Assembly: GCF_011045025.1 (NCBI RefSeq)
Contig: NZ_JAAKZX010000039.1
Span: forward strand, 1-57,723
Direction of reading: 5' to 3'
From: Streptomyces ureilyticus
GTDB taxonomy: Bacteria; Actinomycetota; Actinomycetes; Streptomycetales; Streptomycetaceae
Length of the DNA stretch: 57,723 nucleotides
The position numbers and the translations under genes were made by a program. Shown here piece after piece: positions 14,826 to 24,284 of this stretch (the first letter of the stretch is position 1; the number at the start of each line of letters is the position of its first letter). A model generated the notes under the pieces. The model saw only the letters and a program-made list of their open reading frames with translations. It did not search any database and was not told the DNA's origin.

Positions 14826-17800
14826 TTACGCCTCGAACACCTCCCGAACCAGCTGCTCCTGCTCCTGCTCGTGGCGCTTCTTCGAGCCGACCGCCGGGGA
14901 CGAGCCGTGCGGGCGGGAGATACGGCGCAGGCGCTCGCCGTGCGGGATGTCCGCGCCGACCGCCAGGTCCAGGTGGTCGATCAGGTTGAGGGCGATGAAC
15001 GGCCAGGCGCCCTGGTTCGCCGGCTCCTCCTGGGCCCACAGGTACTTCTCGGCGTTCGGGTACTTGGAGATCTCCGCCTGGAGCTCGGCACCCGGCAGCG
15101 GGTACAGGCGCTCGATGCGGATGATCGCCGTGTCCGTCGCACCGCGCTTCTGCCGCTCGGCCTCCAGCTCGTAGTAGAGCTTGCCTGCGCAGAAGACGAC
15201 CCTGCGGACCGTGGCCGGGTCGGCCGACGTGTCGCCGATGACCGGGCGGAAGCCGCCCGTCGTGAACTCCTCCGCCTTGGAGGCCGCGGCCTTGAGGCGC
15301 AGCATCCACTTCGGGGTGAAGACGACCAGCGGCTTGTGGTGCGGGTTGTGGACCTGCCAGCGCAGCAGGTGGAAGTAGTTCGACGGGAGGGTCGGCATGG
15401 CGACCGTCATGTTGTTCTGGGCGCAGAGCTGGAGGAAGCGCTCCGGGCGGGCCGAGGAGTGGTCCGGGCCCTGGCCCTCGTAGCCGTGGGGGAGGAGCAG
15501 CGTGACGCCGGACGTCTGGGCCCACTTCTGCTCCGCCGACGAGATGAACTCGTCCACGACCGTCTGGGCGCCGTTGACGAAGTCGCCGAACTGCGCCTCC
15601 CACAGGACCAGCGCCTCGGGACGGGCCAGGGAGTAGCCGTACTCGAAGCCCATGACCGCGTACTCGGAGAGCAGCGAGTCGTAGACGTTGTAGCGCGCCT
15701 GGTCGCTCGAGAGGTACTGGAGCGGGGTGTAGTCCTCGCCCGTGTTCTGGTCCACCAGGACCGCGTGGCGCTGGCCGAACGTGCCGCGGCGGGAGTCCTG
15801 GCCCGACAGACGGACCGGGGTGCCCTCCATCAGCAGTGAGCCGAAGGCCAGGGTCTCGCCCATGCCCCAGTCGATCGTGCCGTCCTCGATCATCGCCGCG
15901 CGGCGCTGCATCTGCGGCATCAGACGCGGGTGGACGGTGATGTGGTCGGGGATGTTGACCTGCGACTCCGCGACCCGCTTCACGACCTCCTGGGAGACCG
16001 CGGTGTCCACATGGACCGGGAACTCCGCCTCCGGCTGCGGGACGTGCACCTCGGCGGGAGCCTGGGCGGCCTCGCGGACCTCCGTGAAGACCTTCTCCAG
16101 CTGGCCCTGGAAGTCCTGCAGCGCCTGCTCGGCCTCTTCCAGCGTGATGTCGCCGCGACCGATGAGGGACTCGGTGTAGAGCTTGCGCACCGAGCGCTTC
16201 TTGTCGATCAGGCTGTACATCTGCGGGTTCGTGAACGACGGGTTGTCGGTCTCGTTGTGACCGCGGCGGCGGTAGCAGATGAGGTCGATGACGACGTCCT
16301 TGTTGAACGCCTGCCGGAACTCGAAGGCCAGGCGCGCGACGCGGACGACGGCCTCGGGGTCGTCACCGTTCACGTGGAAGATCGGTGCCTCGATCATCCG
16401 GGCCACGTCGGTGGAGTACATCGACGAGCGCGCGGACTCCGGCGGAGCCGTGAAGCCGACCTGGTTGTTGATGATGATGTGGACCGAGCCGCCGGTGCGG
16501 TAGCCGCGCAGCTGCGACATGTTCAGGGTCTCGGCCACGACGCCCTGGCCCGCGAAGGCCGCGTCGCCGTGCAGGGCGATCGGCAGGACCGTGAAGTCCG
16601 TGCCGCCCTTGCCGATGATGTCCTGCTTGGCGCGGGCGATGCCCTCCAGGATCGGGTCGACCGCCTCCAGGTGCGAGGGGTTGGCGGCCAGCGAGACCTT
16701 GATCTGCTCGCCGTCCAGGCCCGTGAACGTGCCCTCGGCGCCCAGGTGGTACTTCACGTCACCGGAGCCGTGCATCGACTTCGGGTCGAGGTTGCCCTCG
16801 AACTCGCGGAAGATCTGCGCGTACGACTTCCCGACGATGTTGGCGAGGACGTTCAGCCGGCCGCGGTGGGCCATGCCGATGACGACCTCGTCCAGGCGGG
16901 ACTCGGCGGCGCTGTCGATGACCGCGTCGAGGAGCGGGATGACGGACTCGCCGCCCTCGAGCGAGAACCGCTTCTGGCCGACGTACTTCGTCTGCAGGAA
17001 GGTCTCGAACGCCTCCGCCGCGTTCAGCCGGCGCAGGATGCGCAGCTGCTCCTCGCGCTCCGGCTTGGTGTGGCCGCGCTCGACGCGGTCCTGGATCCAC
17101 TTGCGCTGCTTCGGGTCCTGGATGTGCATGAACTCGACGCCGGTGGTGCGGCAGTACGAGTCGCGCAGGACGCCGAGGATGCTGCGCAGCTTCATCATCG
17201 ACTTGCCGGCGAAGCCGCCGACCGCGAACTCGCGCTCCAGGTCCCACAGGGTGAGCCCGTGCTCGGTGATGTCCAGGTCGGGGTGCTTGCGCTGCTTGTA
17301 CTCCAGCGGGTCGGTGTCGGCCATGACATGGCCGCGGACCCGGTAGGAGTGGATCAGCTCGAAGACGCGGGCGGCCTTCGTGACGTCGTCGTCGTGCGAG
17401 GCGTCGATGTCCTTGAGCCAGCGGACCGGCTCGTACGGGATCCGCAGGGCCTCGAAGATCTCGTCGTAGAAGCCGTTCTCACCGAGGAGGAGGTTCGCGA
17501 CGATGCGGAGGAACTCGCCGGAGGCGGCGCCCTGGATGACCCGGTGGTCGTACGTCGACGTCAGGGTCATGACCTTGGAGATGCCCAGCTTGTTGAGCGT
17601 GTCCTGGGACGTGCCCTGGAACTCCGCCGGGTAGTCCATCGAGCCGACGCCCATGATGACCGACTGGCCGGGCATCAGACGGGGCACGGAGTGGACGGTG
17701 CCGAGGCCGCCGGGGTTGGTCAGGGAGACCGTGACGCCGGAGAAGTCGTCCATCGTCAGCTTGCCGTCGCGGGCGCGGCGGACGATGTCCTCGTAGGCCT

Positions 17801-18677
17801 GCCAGAACTCGAAGAAGTTCAGCGTCTCGGCCTTCTTGATGCCGGCGACGACGAGCTGACGGTCGCCGTTCGGCTTCACCAGGTCGATCGCGAGGCCGAA
17901 GTTGACGTGCTCCGGCTTGACCAGGGTCGGCTTGCCGTCCTTCTCGGCGTAGTGGTAGTTCATCGACGGCATGGCCTTGAGGGCCTGCACCATCGCGTAG
18001 CCGATGAGGTGGGTGAAGGAGATCTTCCCGCCCCGGGCGCGCTTGAGGTGGTTGTTGATGACGATGCGGTTGTCGAAGAGCAGCTTCACCGGGACCGCGC
18101 GCACGGACGTGGCCGTGGGCAGCTCCAGGGAGGCGTTCATGTTCTTCGCCACGGCCGCGGCGGGGCCGCGCAGCGGTACGAACTCGGGGCCGCCCGCTGC
18201 CTCGGCCGCGGGCGCGGCCTTGGCGGGCGCGGCCTTCGCGGCGGCCGGCTTGGCGGCGGCCGCGGGCTTGGCCGGAGCCGGAGCCGGAGCCGGGGCCTGA
18301 GCGGGGGCGGCGGCCGCGGGCTTCGGCGCCGCGGGGGCGGCAGGAGCCGGAGCGGCCTGGGCCGGAGCCTGGCCGTCGGCGGAGGCCGGGGCGGCAGGAG
18401 CCGCGGCGGGCGCGGACTGAGCGGTCGTGGAGGTGGTCCCTGCGGCCCCCGCGGCCGCAGTACGCGACGTGGCCGAGGCGGCGACGCCACCCGGCTTGTA
18501 GTCGGCGAAGAAGTCCCACCAGGCGCGGTCTACCGAATTCGGGTCCTGGAGGTACTGCTGATAGATCTCGTCGACGAGCCACTCGTTCGGACCGAAGGCG
18601 GCGGCCGGGTTCTTCCCGGCCTTCCCTGCTTGGTCGTCTGTGGAGATGCTCGAGTTACTGGGGGACTGTGGCGACAC
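14826..18677 (-). CDS. kgd: Multifunctional 2-oxoglutarate dehydrogenase E1 / decarboxylase with fused E2-type domain
   Basis: 1283 aa. The E1 N-terminal segment ([16 protein letters not shown]) precedes a long Ala/Pro linker (about residues 75-150). An E2 acyltransferase catalytic domain follows (about 155-390; [17 protein letters not shown] has the catalytic His), then the thiamin-diphosphate E1 part ([14 protein letters not shown], then GDDPEAVVR and RRGHNETD). This architecture is typical of actinobacteria, where the protein joins the pyruvate dehydrogenase E2/E3. It acts in the TCA cycle (2-oxoglutarate to succinyl-CoA) and can make succinic semialdehyde. No lipoyl domain is visible. GTG 18677 follows GAGGG by about 11 bp; a GTG 36 bp upstream is an alternative. 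Confidence 0.95.
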   Translation of the reverse strand: MSPQSPSNSSISTDDQAGKAGKNPAAAFGPNEWLVDEIYQQYLQDPNSVDRAWWDFFADYKPGGVAASATSRTAAAGAAGTTSTTAQSAPAAAPAAPASADGQAPAQAAPAPAAPAAPKPAAAAPAQAPAPAPAPAKPAAAAKPAAAKAAPAKAAPAAEAAGGPEFVPLRGPAAAVAKNMNASLELPTATSVRAVPVKLLFDNRIVINNHLKRARGGKISFTHLIGYAMVQALKAMPSMNYHYAEKDGKPTLVKPEHVNFGLAIDLVKPNGDRQLVVAGIKKAETLNFFEFWQAYEDIVRRARDGKLTMDDFSGVTVSLTNPGGLGTVHSVPRLMPGQSVIMGVGSMDYPAEFQGTSQDTLNKLGISKVMTLTSTYDHRVIQGAASGEFLRIVANLLLGENGFYDEIFEALRIPYEPVRWLKDIDASHDDDVTKAARVFELIHSYRVRGHVMADTDPLEYKQRKHPDLDITEHGLTLWDLEREFAVGGFAGKSMMKLRSILGVLRDSYCRTTGVEFMHIQDPKQRKWIQDRVERGHTKPEREEQLRILRRLNAAEAFETFLQTKYVGQKRFSLEGGESVIPLLDAVIDSAAESRLDEVVIGMAHRGRLNVLANIVGKSYAQIFREFEGNLDPKSMHGSGDVKYHLGAEGTFTGLDGEQIKVSLAANPSHLEAVDPILEGIARAKQDIIGKGGTDFTVLPIALHGDAAFAGQGVVAETLNMSQLRGYRTGGSVHIIINNQVGFTAPPESARSSMYSTDVARMIEAPIFHVNGDDPEAVVRVARLAFEFRQAFNKDVVIDLICYRRRGHNETDNPSFTNPQMYSLIDKKRSVRKLYTESLIGRGDITLEEAEQALQDFQGQLEKVFTEVREAAQAPAEVHVPQPEAEFPVHVDTAVSQEVVKRVAESQVNIPDHITVHPRLMPQMQRRAAMIEDGTIDWGMGETLAFGSLLMEGTPVRLSGQDSRRGTFGQRHAVLVDQNTGEDYTPLQYLSSDQARYNVYDSLLSEYAVMGFEYGYSLARPEALVLWEAQFGDFVNGAQTVVDEFISSAEQKWAQTSGVTLLLPHGYEGQGPDHSSARPERFLQLCAQNNMTVAMPTLPSNYFHLLRWQVHNPHHKPLVVFTPKWMLRLKAAASKAEEFTTGGFRPVIGDTSADPATVRRVVFCAGKLYYELEAERQKRGATDTAIIRIERLYPLPGAELQAEISKYPNAEKYLWAQEEPANQGAWPFIALNLIDHLDLAVGADIPHGERLRRISRPHGSSPAVGSKKRHEQEQEQLVREVFEA

Positions 18678-18783
18678 GGCGGCAACCGCCCTCTTCCGCT
18701 TCACAAGGTGATGGACAGCGGGAATTAAGGCTACGCCTCCATGGCCGGTGCATGCAGGCCGGGCGGGTTGATCGTCATGTAAG

Positions 18784-20028
18784 TCACATCGAAACGCGTG
18801 TTTCGGTGCTGGAAATGGCGGGAAACAAGCGCGGTTGCCCTGTGGATGCCCCGCGGAATCCGTGCATCTCGCCCTGATCTTCCGGCTCGGACTCGAACGC
18901 CACGTCAGCCTTGAGCGGAGGCAGCCCCGGAAGAGTGACCTTGATCCGGCAGCCACGCTGGGATTCGGCCACCCCGATCCGGCCGCCGTGCAGATCGACC
19001 GCCCAACGCGCGATCGCCAGCCCCAGACCCGTACCGCCGTCGCTGCCCGGACCGTGCGGTGCGGCGACTCCGCCGCGGTTGAAACGCTCGAAGACCCGGT
19101 GCCACTCCGACTGCGGAATCCCGGGACCCTCGTCCAGCACCTCCAGATCGAGCGACTCCGGATACTCCCCGCGCCGTGCCTTCACGGTCACGCGGCCGTG
19201 CGGCGGGCTGTGCTTGACCGCGTTGTCGATGAGGTTGGCGACGACCTGGTGGATCCGCTCCGGGTCGGCGTGCGCGGTCAGCTCGGGCGGCGACACGTCC
19301 AGGTGCAGATGCACATCCGTACGCGTGTGAGTGCCCGACCCCGAGGAGATGCCCCCGCGCGCGGAGACCACCATGTTGGCCTCCTTCAGTACGCCCGACA
19401 GGTACGGCCACACCTCGAAGCGGCGCTTGCGCAGCGGTACGACGCCGTTGTCCAGCCGGGACAGGTCGAGCAGCGTGTCCACCAGGCGACCGAGGCGCTC
19501 GGTCTGCTTCAGCGCCGTACGCATCGTTTCGGGATCGGCGGCCGACACCCCGTCCACGACGTTCTCCAGGACCGCGCGCAGTCCGGCGATCGGCGTACGC
19601 AGCTCGTGCGAGACGTTCGCGACCAGCTCCTTGCGCTGGCGGTCCTGGGCTTCGAGGTCGTCGGCCATGCGGTTGATCGTCTGGGCCAGGTCGCCCAGTT
19701 CGTCGCGGCGGTCGGCGCCCTTGACCCGGCTCGTGTAGTCGCCGTGCGAGATGTTCCGGGCGACGGTGTTCATCTCGTCCAGGGGAGACGTCAGCGAGTG
19801 CGCCACGAACTGCGTGATCAGCAAGGTCGCGATCATCGAGAAGACGGTGATGAAGCGCAGCTCGGTCTCCGTGCGCACCGCGATCATCATCAGCACGGTG
19901 GTGATGAAGACCGAGACGACGACCAGAGCGCCGAGCTTCGTCTTGATCGAGAAGGGGCGTACGCCCACCCAGAGGCTCGCGCTCCAGCCGCTCGCCGCCT
20001 TCTTGCGCGTCTCGTCGGCCTCGCTCAT
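18784..20028 (-). CDS. Sensor histidine kinase (HAMP, HisKA, HATPase)
   Basis: 414 aa. Two adjacent membrane helices (residues about 27-50 and 58-78) with almost no extracellular loop, then HAMP. The phospho-His box is [16 protein letters not shown] box [13 protein letters not shown]1 LDEGPGIP, G2 [13 protein letters not shown]. The lack of an external sensor domain suggests sensing within the membrane or by a partner. A roughly 40-residue tail after the ATPase is unusual. Encoded 36 bp after the response regulator. The 2-oxoglutarate dehydrogenase gene follows 106 bp downstream on the same strand and could be partly co-transcribed. Confidence 0.95.
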   Translation of the reverse strand: MSEADETRKKAASGWSASLWVGVRPFSIKTKLGALVVVSVFITTVLMMIAVRTETELRFITVFSMIATLLITQFVAHSLTSPLDEMNTVARNISHGDYTSRVKGADRRDELGDLAQTINRMADDLEAQDRQRKELVANVSHELRTPIAGLRAVLENVVDGVSAADPETMRTALKQTERLGRLVDTLLDLSRLDNGVVPLRKRRFEVWPYLSGVLKEANMVVSARGGISSGSGTHTRTDVHLHLDVSPPELTAHADPERIHQVVANLIDNAVKHSPPHGRVTVKARRGEYPESLDLEVLDEGPGIPQSEWHRVFERFNRGGVAAPHGPGSDGGTGLGLAIARWAVDLHGGRIGVAESQRGCRIKVTLPGLPPLKADVAFESEPEDQGEMHGFRGASTGQPRLFPAISSTETRVSM

Positions 20029-20064
20029 GGCAACAGCCTCCTCAGAGGGTCAGGCTCGTCAGAC

Positions 20065-20802
20065 TCAAGGAGTGGGGGTCTCCAGCGCGTAGCCGACGCC
20101 GTGCACCGTACGGATCCGCTCGGCGCCGATCTTCCGGCGCAGGGCCTTGATGTGGCTGTCCACGGTACGGGTGCCGGAGGCGTCCGCCCAGTCCCACACC
20201 TCGGCGAGCAGCTGCTCGCGGGAGAGCACCGCACGCGGCGTATTGGCCAGGCAGACCAGCAGATCGAACTCGGTGGGCGTCAGATGGACGTCCTCGCTGC
20301 GCACCCGCACCCGCCGCTGCGCGTGGTCGATCTCCAGCTCGCCCAGGCGCAGGATGCCGGAGCGAGGCGTCGACGCGGCGACCACGGCGCGCTCCACGCG
20401 GCGCAGCAGCACATGGACGCGTGCGGCCAGCTCGCGCATGGAGAAAGGCTTCGTCATGTAGTCGTCGGCGCCCACGCCGAGCCCCACGAGCATGTCCGTC
20501 TCGTCGTCGCGTGCCGTCAGCATCATCACCGGCACCGGGCGCTGCGCCTGCACGCGGCGGCAGACCTCCAGGCCGTCGAAGCCCGGCAGCATGATGTCGA
20601 GGATCAGCAGATCGGGCTGCCAGGCCTCGGCCGTGTCGACGGCGGCCGGTCCGTCACCGGCGGTTTGTACGAGAAATCCCTCGGCACGCAAGCGGGCGGC
20701 GATGGCGTCCACGATCGTCGGATCGTCCTCGACCACCAGCACCCGGCGCTGTGCGCCCGGCGTCGCTGCCGAGCCGTTCTGCGAGGTGTGTGTCTGCTCC
20801 AT
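20065..20802 (-). CDS. OmpR-family response regulator
   Basis: 245 aa. Receiver: VEDDPTIVDAIA, phospho-acceptor Asp in DLLILDIMLPGFDG, T/S site MLTARDDE, Lys in DDYMTKPFSMREL. Winged-helix output: LTPTEFDLLVCLANTPRAVLSREQLL, then TVDSHIKALRRKIG and the IRTVHGVGYALE ending. It pairs with the sensor kinase gene downstream, in one operon. A 25-residue Ser/Thr/Gln-rich extension precedes the receiver. Confidence 0.96.
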   Translation of the reverse strand: MEQTHTSQNGSAATPGAQRRVLVVEDDPTIVDAIAARLRAEGFLVQTAGDGPAAVDTAEAWQPDLLILDIMLPGFDGLEVCRRVQAQRPVPVMMLTARDDETDMLVGLGVGADDYMTKPFSMRELAARVHVLLRRVERAVVAASTPRSGILRLGELEIDHAQRRVRVRSEDVHLTPTEFDLLVCLANTPRAVLSREQLLAEVWDWADASGTRTVDSHIKALRRKIGAERIRTVHGVGYALETPTP

Positions 20803-20915
20803 CGCCCGCCCCTGAAGTGTGCTTTCCGGAATCGTGGGGGTGATTCCATGACTGCGCTTGACGCTTGAATGATCTGCGTCAGGTCAGCAGAGTACGGGCA
20901 GTGACCACCGCTCGG

Positions 20916-21593
20916 CTATCCAGGCCCGACAGCGAGATGTACGACGTCCGGAACGCCCCGGGCAACCGGGATCTCTTCGGTACGCACCTGCCGGAACCCG
21001 GCATTCCTCAACCTTCCCTCGAAATCAGACGAGGGCTGGGCCGACCACACGGCCAGTACCCCTCCTGGCCTCAACACCCTTGCGCATGCGGCGAGTCCGG
21101 CCGCCGAATAGAGGCTTTCGTTGCCCTCCGTCACGGTCCATCCGGGCCCGTTGTCGATGTCCAGGCACAGAGCGTCGTACGTGGCGGATGTCTCATCGAC
21201 ATAACCGACGAAATCGTCTTCGAGAATCTTGGTACGCGGATCCGCGAGCGCCGCGGCCGAGATGTCCGACAACGGCCCGTCCAGATGCCAGTCGATGACG
21301 GCCCGCTCCCGCTCGACCACCGCGATACGCCCCCATCGTGGATCGGCGGCCGCATGCGCGAGCGAGAACCCGACGCCGAGCCCGCCGATCAGCACACTCG
21401 GCTCGCGGCGCCCGTCCAGGGCATCGCGAGCGGCGTCGACGAGCAGCCGCTCGGACCTCCCGTCCGATGTGTCCATCAGGAAGCACCCGTTGGCGATGAT
21501 CTGCAGCAGCTCGCCGTGGCGCCGCAGCACGACTTCGCCGTACGGGCCGTTGCGGCGGTCTATGACTACGGGGCTGTCGTACGCGGTGGTCAT
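20916..21593 (-). CDS. Spermidine-synthase-like methyltransferase-fold protein
   Basis: 225 aa. The glycine loop VLIGGLGVGFSLA, acidic loop IAVVERERAVIDWH and DALCLDIDNGPGW are the elements of the spermidine/spermine synthase fold. Canonical polyamine-binding gate residues are not clear and the protein is shorter than usual (about 280). It may not be a real aminopropyltransferase. Single gene, oriented away from the two-component operon promoter. Confidence 0.8.
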   Translation of the reverse strand: MTTAYDSPVVIDRRNGPYGEVVLRRHGELLQIIANGCFLMDTSDGRSERLLVDAARDALDGRREPSVLIGGLGVGFSLAHAAADPRWGRIAVVERERAVIDWHLDGPLSDISAAALADPRTKILEDDFVGYVDETSATYDALCLDIDNGPGWTVTEGNESLYSAAGLAACARVLRPGGVLAVWSAQPSSDFEGRLRNAGFRQVRTEEIPVARGVPDVVHLAVGPG

Positions 21594-21636
21594 GTGCCCA
21601 TCTTGGCAAGTCGCTCCGGGGGAGTGCAGCCGGTGC

Positions 21637-21801
21637 TCAGGGGTGCGCGGCGGGCGCGTGCGGCGTCATGTGTTGCAGGAGGGTGGCGAGTTGAGGGCGG
21701 TGCGTGTGGGGTACGGCGGTGGGGGCGTCGCTTTCGCGGAGGGCGAGGGTGAGGGCGGTGCCGTCCGGGCGCGGCAGGTGAGCCAGGTGCCGCGCGCCAG
21801 G
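21637..21801 (-). pseudogene. 54-codon open extension after the ASCH stop, no start codon (decayed fragment or readthrough tail)
   Basis: In the same frame as the ASCH gene and directly after its TGA, 54 sense codons continue to a second TGA at 21639-21637. The deduced residues (PGARHLAHLPRPDGTALT, then LRESDAPTAVPHTH, then QLATLLQHMTPHA) look like genuine protein, with coherent composition. No ATG/GTG start with ribosome site exists before the late Met. The ASCH domain is already of normal length, so I read this as a remnant of another gene, with stop readthrough (TGA followed by C) as the alternative. Confidence 0.4.
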
Positions 21802-22257
21802 TCAGCCGGTGGGGCGGAGATCGGAGACGAGCCGGAAGCGTTCCAGGACGGCGGGCGTCGTGTCGTCCACGGTGAAGCCGGGGTCCTCCAGCACCGCGCG
21901 CATCTCCTCGCTGCGCCAGAACCGCTCGTGGCCGGCCCGCCACTCGGCCACGCTGGTGTAGCCCTCACCTTCGTCCACCGCGTGGGCGAGATCCACCTGC
22001 GCCAGCGGGACGACGCGGACGCCGGTCACCTCGATGACACCGACCGGCCGGTCGTCGGAGTCGACGACCACGGAACGGCTCCCGACCTCCGGGAGGGGCT
22101 CCCCTTCCTGCTCGTACTCCACGAGAAGTTCCGCCGTGGACGTCTTGGAGCCGTCGAGGATCGCCGCGACAAGCCGGTCGCGCAGCGGGCCGGGGAAGGC
22201 GAACTCGGCTTTGGGTAACGATGCGAGGTCTTCGGGTGAGGCCGAGTCGGTCGTCAT
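21802..22257 (-). CDS. ASCH-domain protein
   Basis: 151 aa. GPLRDRLVAAILDGSKTSTAEL and PEVGSRSVVVDSDDRPVGVIEV are the RNA-binding-like ASCH (PUA-fold) core, and FWRSEEMRAVL is a typical C-terminal piece. The family is proposed to bind RNA or modify nucleosides; some members are amidohydrolases of N4-acetylcytidine. Codon 14 is a TTA leucine codon (22218-22216), a rare codon read by the bldA tRNA in Streptomyces. Divergent from the HAD gene with only 29 bp between starts. Confidence 0.85.
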   Translation of the reverse strand: MTTDSASPEDLASLPKAEFAFPGPLRDRLVAAILDGSKTSTAELLVEYEQEGEPLPEVGSRSVVVDSDDRPVGVIEVTGVRVVPLAQVDLAHAVDEGEGYTSVAEWRAGHERFWRSEEMRAVLEDPGFTVDDTTPAVLERFRLVSDLRPTG

Positions 22258-22286
22258 GGGGTGACGGTAGTCCGTAGCGTGCAGTC

Positions 22287-22793
22287 ATGGCCGAACATGC
22301 GGAGCGCCCGCTGCTCTTCCTGGACGTCGATGGAACCCTCCTGCCCTATGGGGGAGCGCGTCTTCCCTCGGCCCTCGAGGACTGGGACGGCTGGCAGGAC
22401 GTATCGAATCCTCAGCTGGCGAAGATCGACCTCACGCACGGTCCGCGGTTGCTGGCGCTGTCCTGCACCTTGGTGTGGGCCACGGCCTGGATGGACGATG
22501 CCAACGAGGTGATAGCGCCGCTGCTCGGGCTGCCCGAGCTGCCGGTGGCGGACCTGCCGGACGCGCCGGAGGAGGACGAGGCAGGAGTGCTGCACTGGAA
22601 GACCCGAGCCCTCGTCCAGGCTGCGGCGGGACGCCCGTTCATCTGGGTCGACGACGAGATGACCGATCTCGATCGCGCCTGGGTGTCAACGCACCACCCA
22701 GGGCCAGCACTTCTCCATCGCGTCGATTCCACGATCGGCCTCGTTGCTACGGACTTCGCGGTACTCGACGAGTGGCTGAGCGGGCGTCAGTGA
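22287..22793 (+). CDS. HAD-domain phosphatase-like protein
   Basis: 168 aa. Motif I is LFLDVDGTLLPYG (nucleophile and acid/base Asp as DxD). An IWVDDEMTDLDRAW segment near the C-terminus is motif IV. Between them ALSCTLVWATAWMDDANEV replaces a cap, so it is a capless small HAD of the type annotated as HAD in Swiss Army Knife RNA repair-like proteins. Substrate unknown. It shares a very short divergent promoter region with the ASCH gene. Confidence 0.85.
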   Translation: MAEHAERPLLFLDVDGTLLPYGGARLPSALEDWDGWQDVSNPQLAKIDLTHGPRLLALSCTLVWATAWMDDANEVIAPLLGLPELPVADLPDAPEEDEAGVLHWKTRALVQAAAGRPFIWVDDEMTDLDRAWVSTHHPGPALLHRVDSTIGLVATDFAVLDEWLSGRQ

Positions 22794-22807
22794 CAGCCCC
22801 GGGCGCC

Positions 22808-23467
22808 TCAGGCCAGCTCTCGTGGCCCGTAGACGGCGTGGTCGGCGCCCGTGGCAAGTGCCCAGTATCGGTCGCCGTAGGACCAATGCCACCACTCGGT
22901 CGGGTAGTTGACGAGGCCCACCGCGGTCAGGGTCTCGGTGAGGAGCTGACGGTTGGCTCGCGCTTCCGGGCCGATGTTGGGCGCGGCGGTGTAGCAGGCG
23001 CCCTCGCTCTCCTCCGGGTTGGCGTTCACCCGTGTTCCCATGTCGAGCTCCTGGCCGTCGGCGGTGACGAGGGTGAGGTCGACGGCGGCGCCTGCGCTGT
23101 GCGGGGCGATCTCCGGTGGAGACACGTATCGGCTTGCGGCAGCACGGAGTTGTTCCGGAGTCCAGTCGGGGTTGTTGCTCCGAAGTTCGTCGGCGTACCC
23201 CTCGAAGTACGAACGCTGCAGGGCGGGTGGCCGGTAACCCTCGACGAACAGCAGACGGACGCCGTCCGGCAACAGCTTTTGTGCGTCGAGGAGCCGGGTC
23301 AGGACCCCTTCCCGCAGGTGAGCGAAGGCCCCAGAGGCATCATTTCTGCGAGCGTCGATGTCGATGGGGAAAGCCTCGTGGAGCCGGACATCGAGGAGCG
23401 GTTCGCCGCAGTCCACCACGGGTATGGCTGCGATCTTCGGGTCTGACATCAAAACGATCTCGGGCAT
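22808..23467 (-). CDS. M15-family D-Ala-D-Ala dipeptidase (VanX/DdpX-like)
   Basis: 219 aa. Substrate Arg in FVEGYRPP, zinc ligands in PHSAGAAVDLTL (HxxGxxxD) and in TEWWHWSYGDRYWA (catalytic Glu and third His). No signal peptide is seen, as in VanX, so it should act in the cytoplasm on D-Ala-D-Ala dipeptide; no vanHA or other resistance genes are adjacent, so it is more likely cell-wall turnover than glycopeptide resistance. The start ATG 23467 has a poor ribosome site; ATG 23449 is an alternative. Confidence 0.9.
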   Translation of the reverse strand: MPEIVLMSDPKIAAIPVVDCGEPLLDVRLHEAFPIDIDARRNDASGAFAHLREGVLTRLLDAQKLLPDGVRLLFVEGYRPPALQRSYFEGYADELRSNNPDWTPEQLRAAASRYVSPPEIAPHSAGAAVDLTLVTADGQELDMGTRVNANPEESEGACYTAAPNIGPEARANRQLLTETLTAVGLVNYPTEWWHWSYGDRYWALATGADHAVYGPRELA

Positions 23468-23525
23468 GGACCGATCATGGCGTAACGACTCCCGGCGTCA
23501 GCCCAATCCTCTGCCTGGTCCGACG

Positions 23526-24125
23526 TCACGCGTCCCGGTCGGCTTCCCGAGCCGTACGTTCCAGGCGGCTTCGATAGTCCGCCCACCATGCCGCTTCGCC
23601 CGGCGGCAGGCTGTCGTTGCCCTTGTTCATCCCCGCGATGCCGTCTATGAGTTCCCGGACGATATCGGCGTGCCCCGCGTGCCGGTGCGTCTCAGCGATC
23701 ACGCGTACGACGGCATGATGCAACGTCACCTCGTCCCTGCCGTCGGGCCACCACGGGACCCTTCCGATCGTGTCCAGCGCCAGGGCATCGAGCGTCGCGT
23801 CCGCGTGTGCCCACGCCCGCCGGTAGAACCCAACGATGTACTCGCGTGACTCGTCGGCGGTGGCCCACATGTCCGCGTTGGTCTCAGCGCCGTCCTCGAT
23901 CCAGGGCAGCGGCTCGCTGCAGGGACGTCCGAAGGTGGCGCCGAGGTAGCCCAGCTCCATGGTGGCCACGTGTTTGACCAGGCCCAGGATGTTGGTACCG
24001 GTCGGCGTCAGGGGGCGGCGGGCGTCGTACTCCGAGAGTCCTTCGAGCTTCCACAGCAGGGCATCGCGGGCGGACTGCAAGTAGAAGTGCAGGTCGGCCT
24101 TGGGATCCGGATCCGGTGCGGTCAT
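23526..24125 (-). CDS. DinB-family (DUF664) metal-binding protein
   Basis: 199 aa. A four-helix DinB fold with a metal-binding His in LVKHVATMELGYLG and two more in VIAETHRHAGHADIVRELIDG, the typical HxxxH pattern. Many such streptomycete proteins are thiol transferases or unknown. Runs divergently from lon, 159 bp between starts. Biological role unknown. Confidence 0.9.
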   Translation of the reverse strand: MTAPDPDPKADLHFYLQSARDALLWKLEGLSEYDARRPLTPTGTNILGLVKHVATMELGYLGATFGRPCSEPLPWIEDGAETNADMWATADESREYIVGFYRRAWAHADATLDALALDTIGRVPWWPDGRDEVTLHHAVVRVIAETHRHAGHADIVRELIDGIAGMNKGNDSLPPGEAAWWADYRSRLERTAREADRDA

Positions 24126-24243
24126 GGGGTCAGTCTGCCGCTCGGGTGATCAATGGTCACCGGTTTTGTTCACCGCTGAGTCGTCTGTGATCGCTGACAG
24201 CGAACGGCCCTCGGCGACGGGAACATTCCACAATCCCTGTGCA

Positions 24244-24262
24244 TTGAGTCTGCATAACTCAA
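24244..24262. promoter_or_regulatory. HAIR box (HspR binding site) upstream of lon
   Basis: TTGAGT-N7-ACTCAA, 22 bp before the lon ATG. The HspR-associated inverted repeat consensus is CTTGAGT-N7-ACTCAAG; only the outer bases differ. HspR control of lon is established in Streptomyces lividans, so heat-shock induction by derepression is expected. Confidence 0.85.
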
Positions 24263-24284
24263 CTTGACTGCCATAGGGGAGACC

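Noticed and set aside
15930..18728. 932-residue frame antisense to the 2-oxoglutarate dehydrogenase gene
   Set aside because: The true gene on the minus strand has full-length E2 and E1 motifs; the antisense frame is rich in Arg/Asp/Val from codon bias and has no recognisable domain.
22808..23467. Glycopeptide resistance gene vanX
   Set aside because: The dipeptidase motifs fit, but vanH and vanA are absent from the neighbourhood, so a resistance role is not supported.
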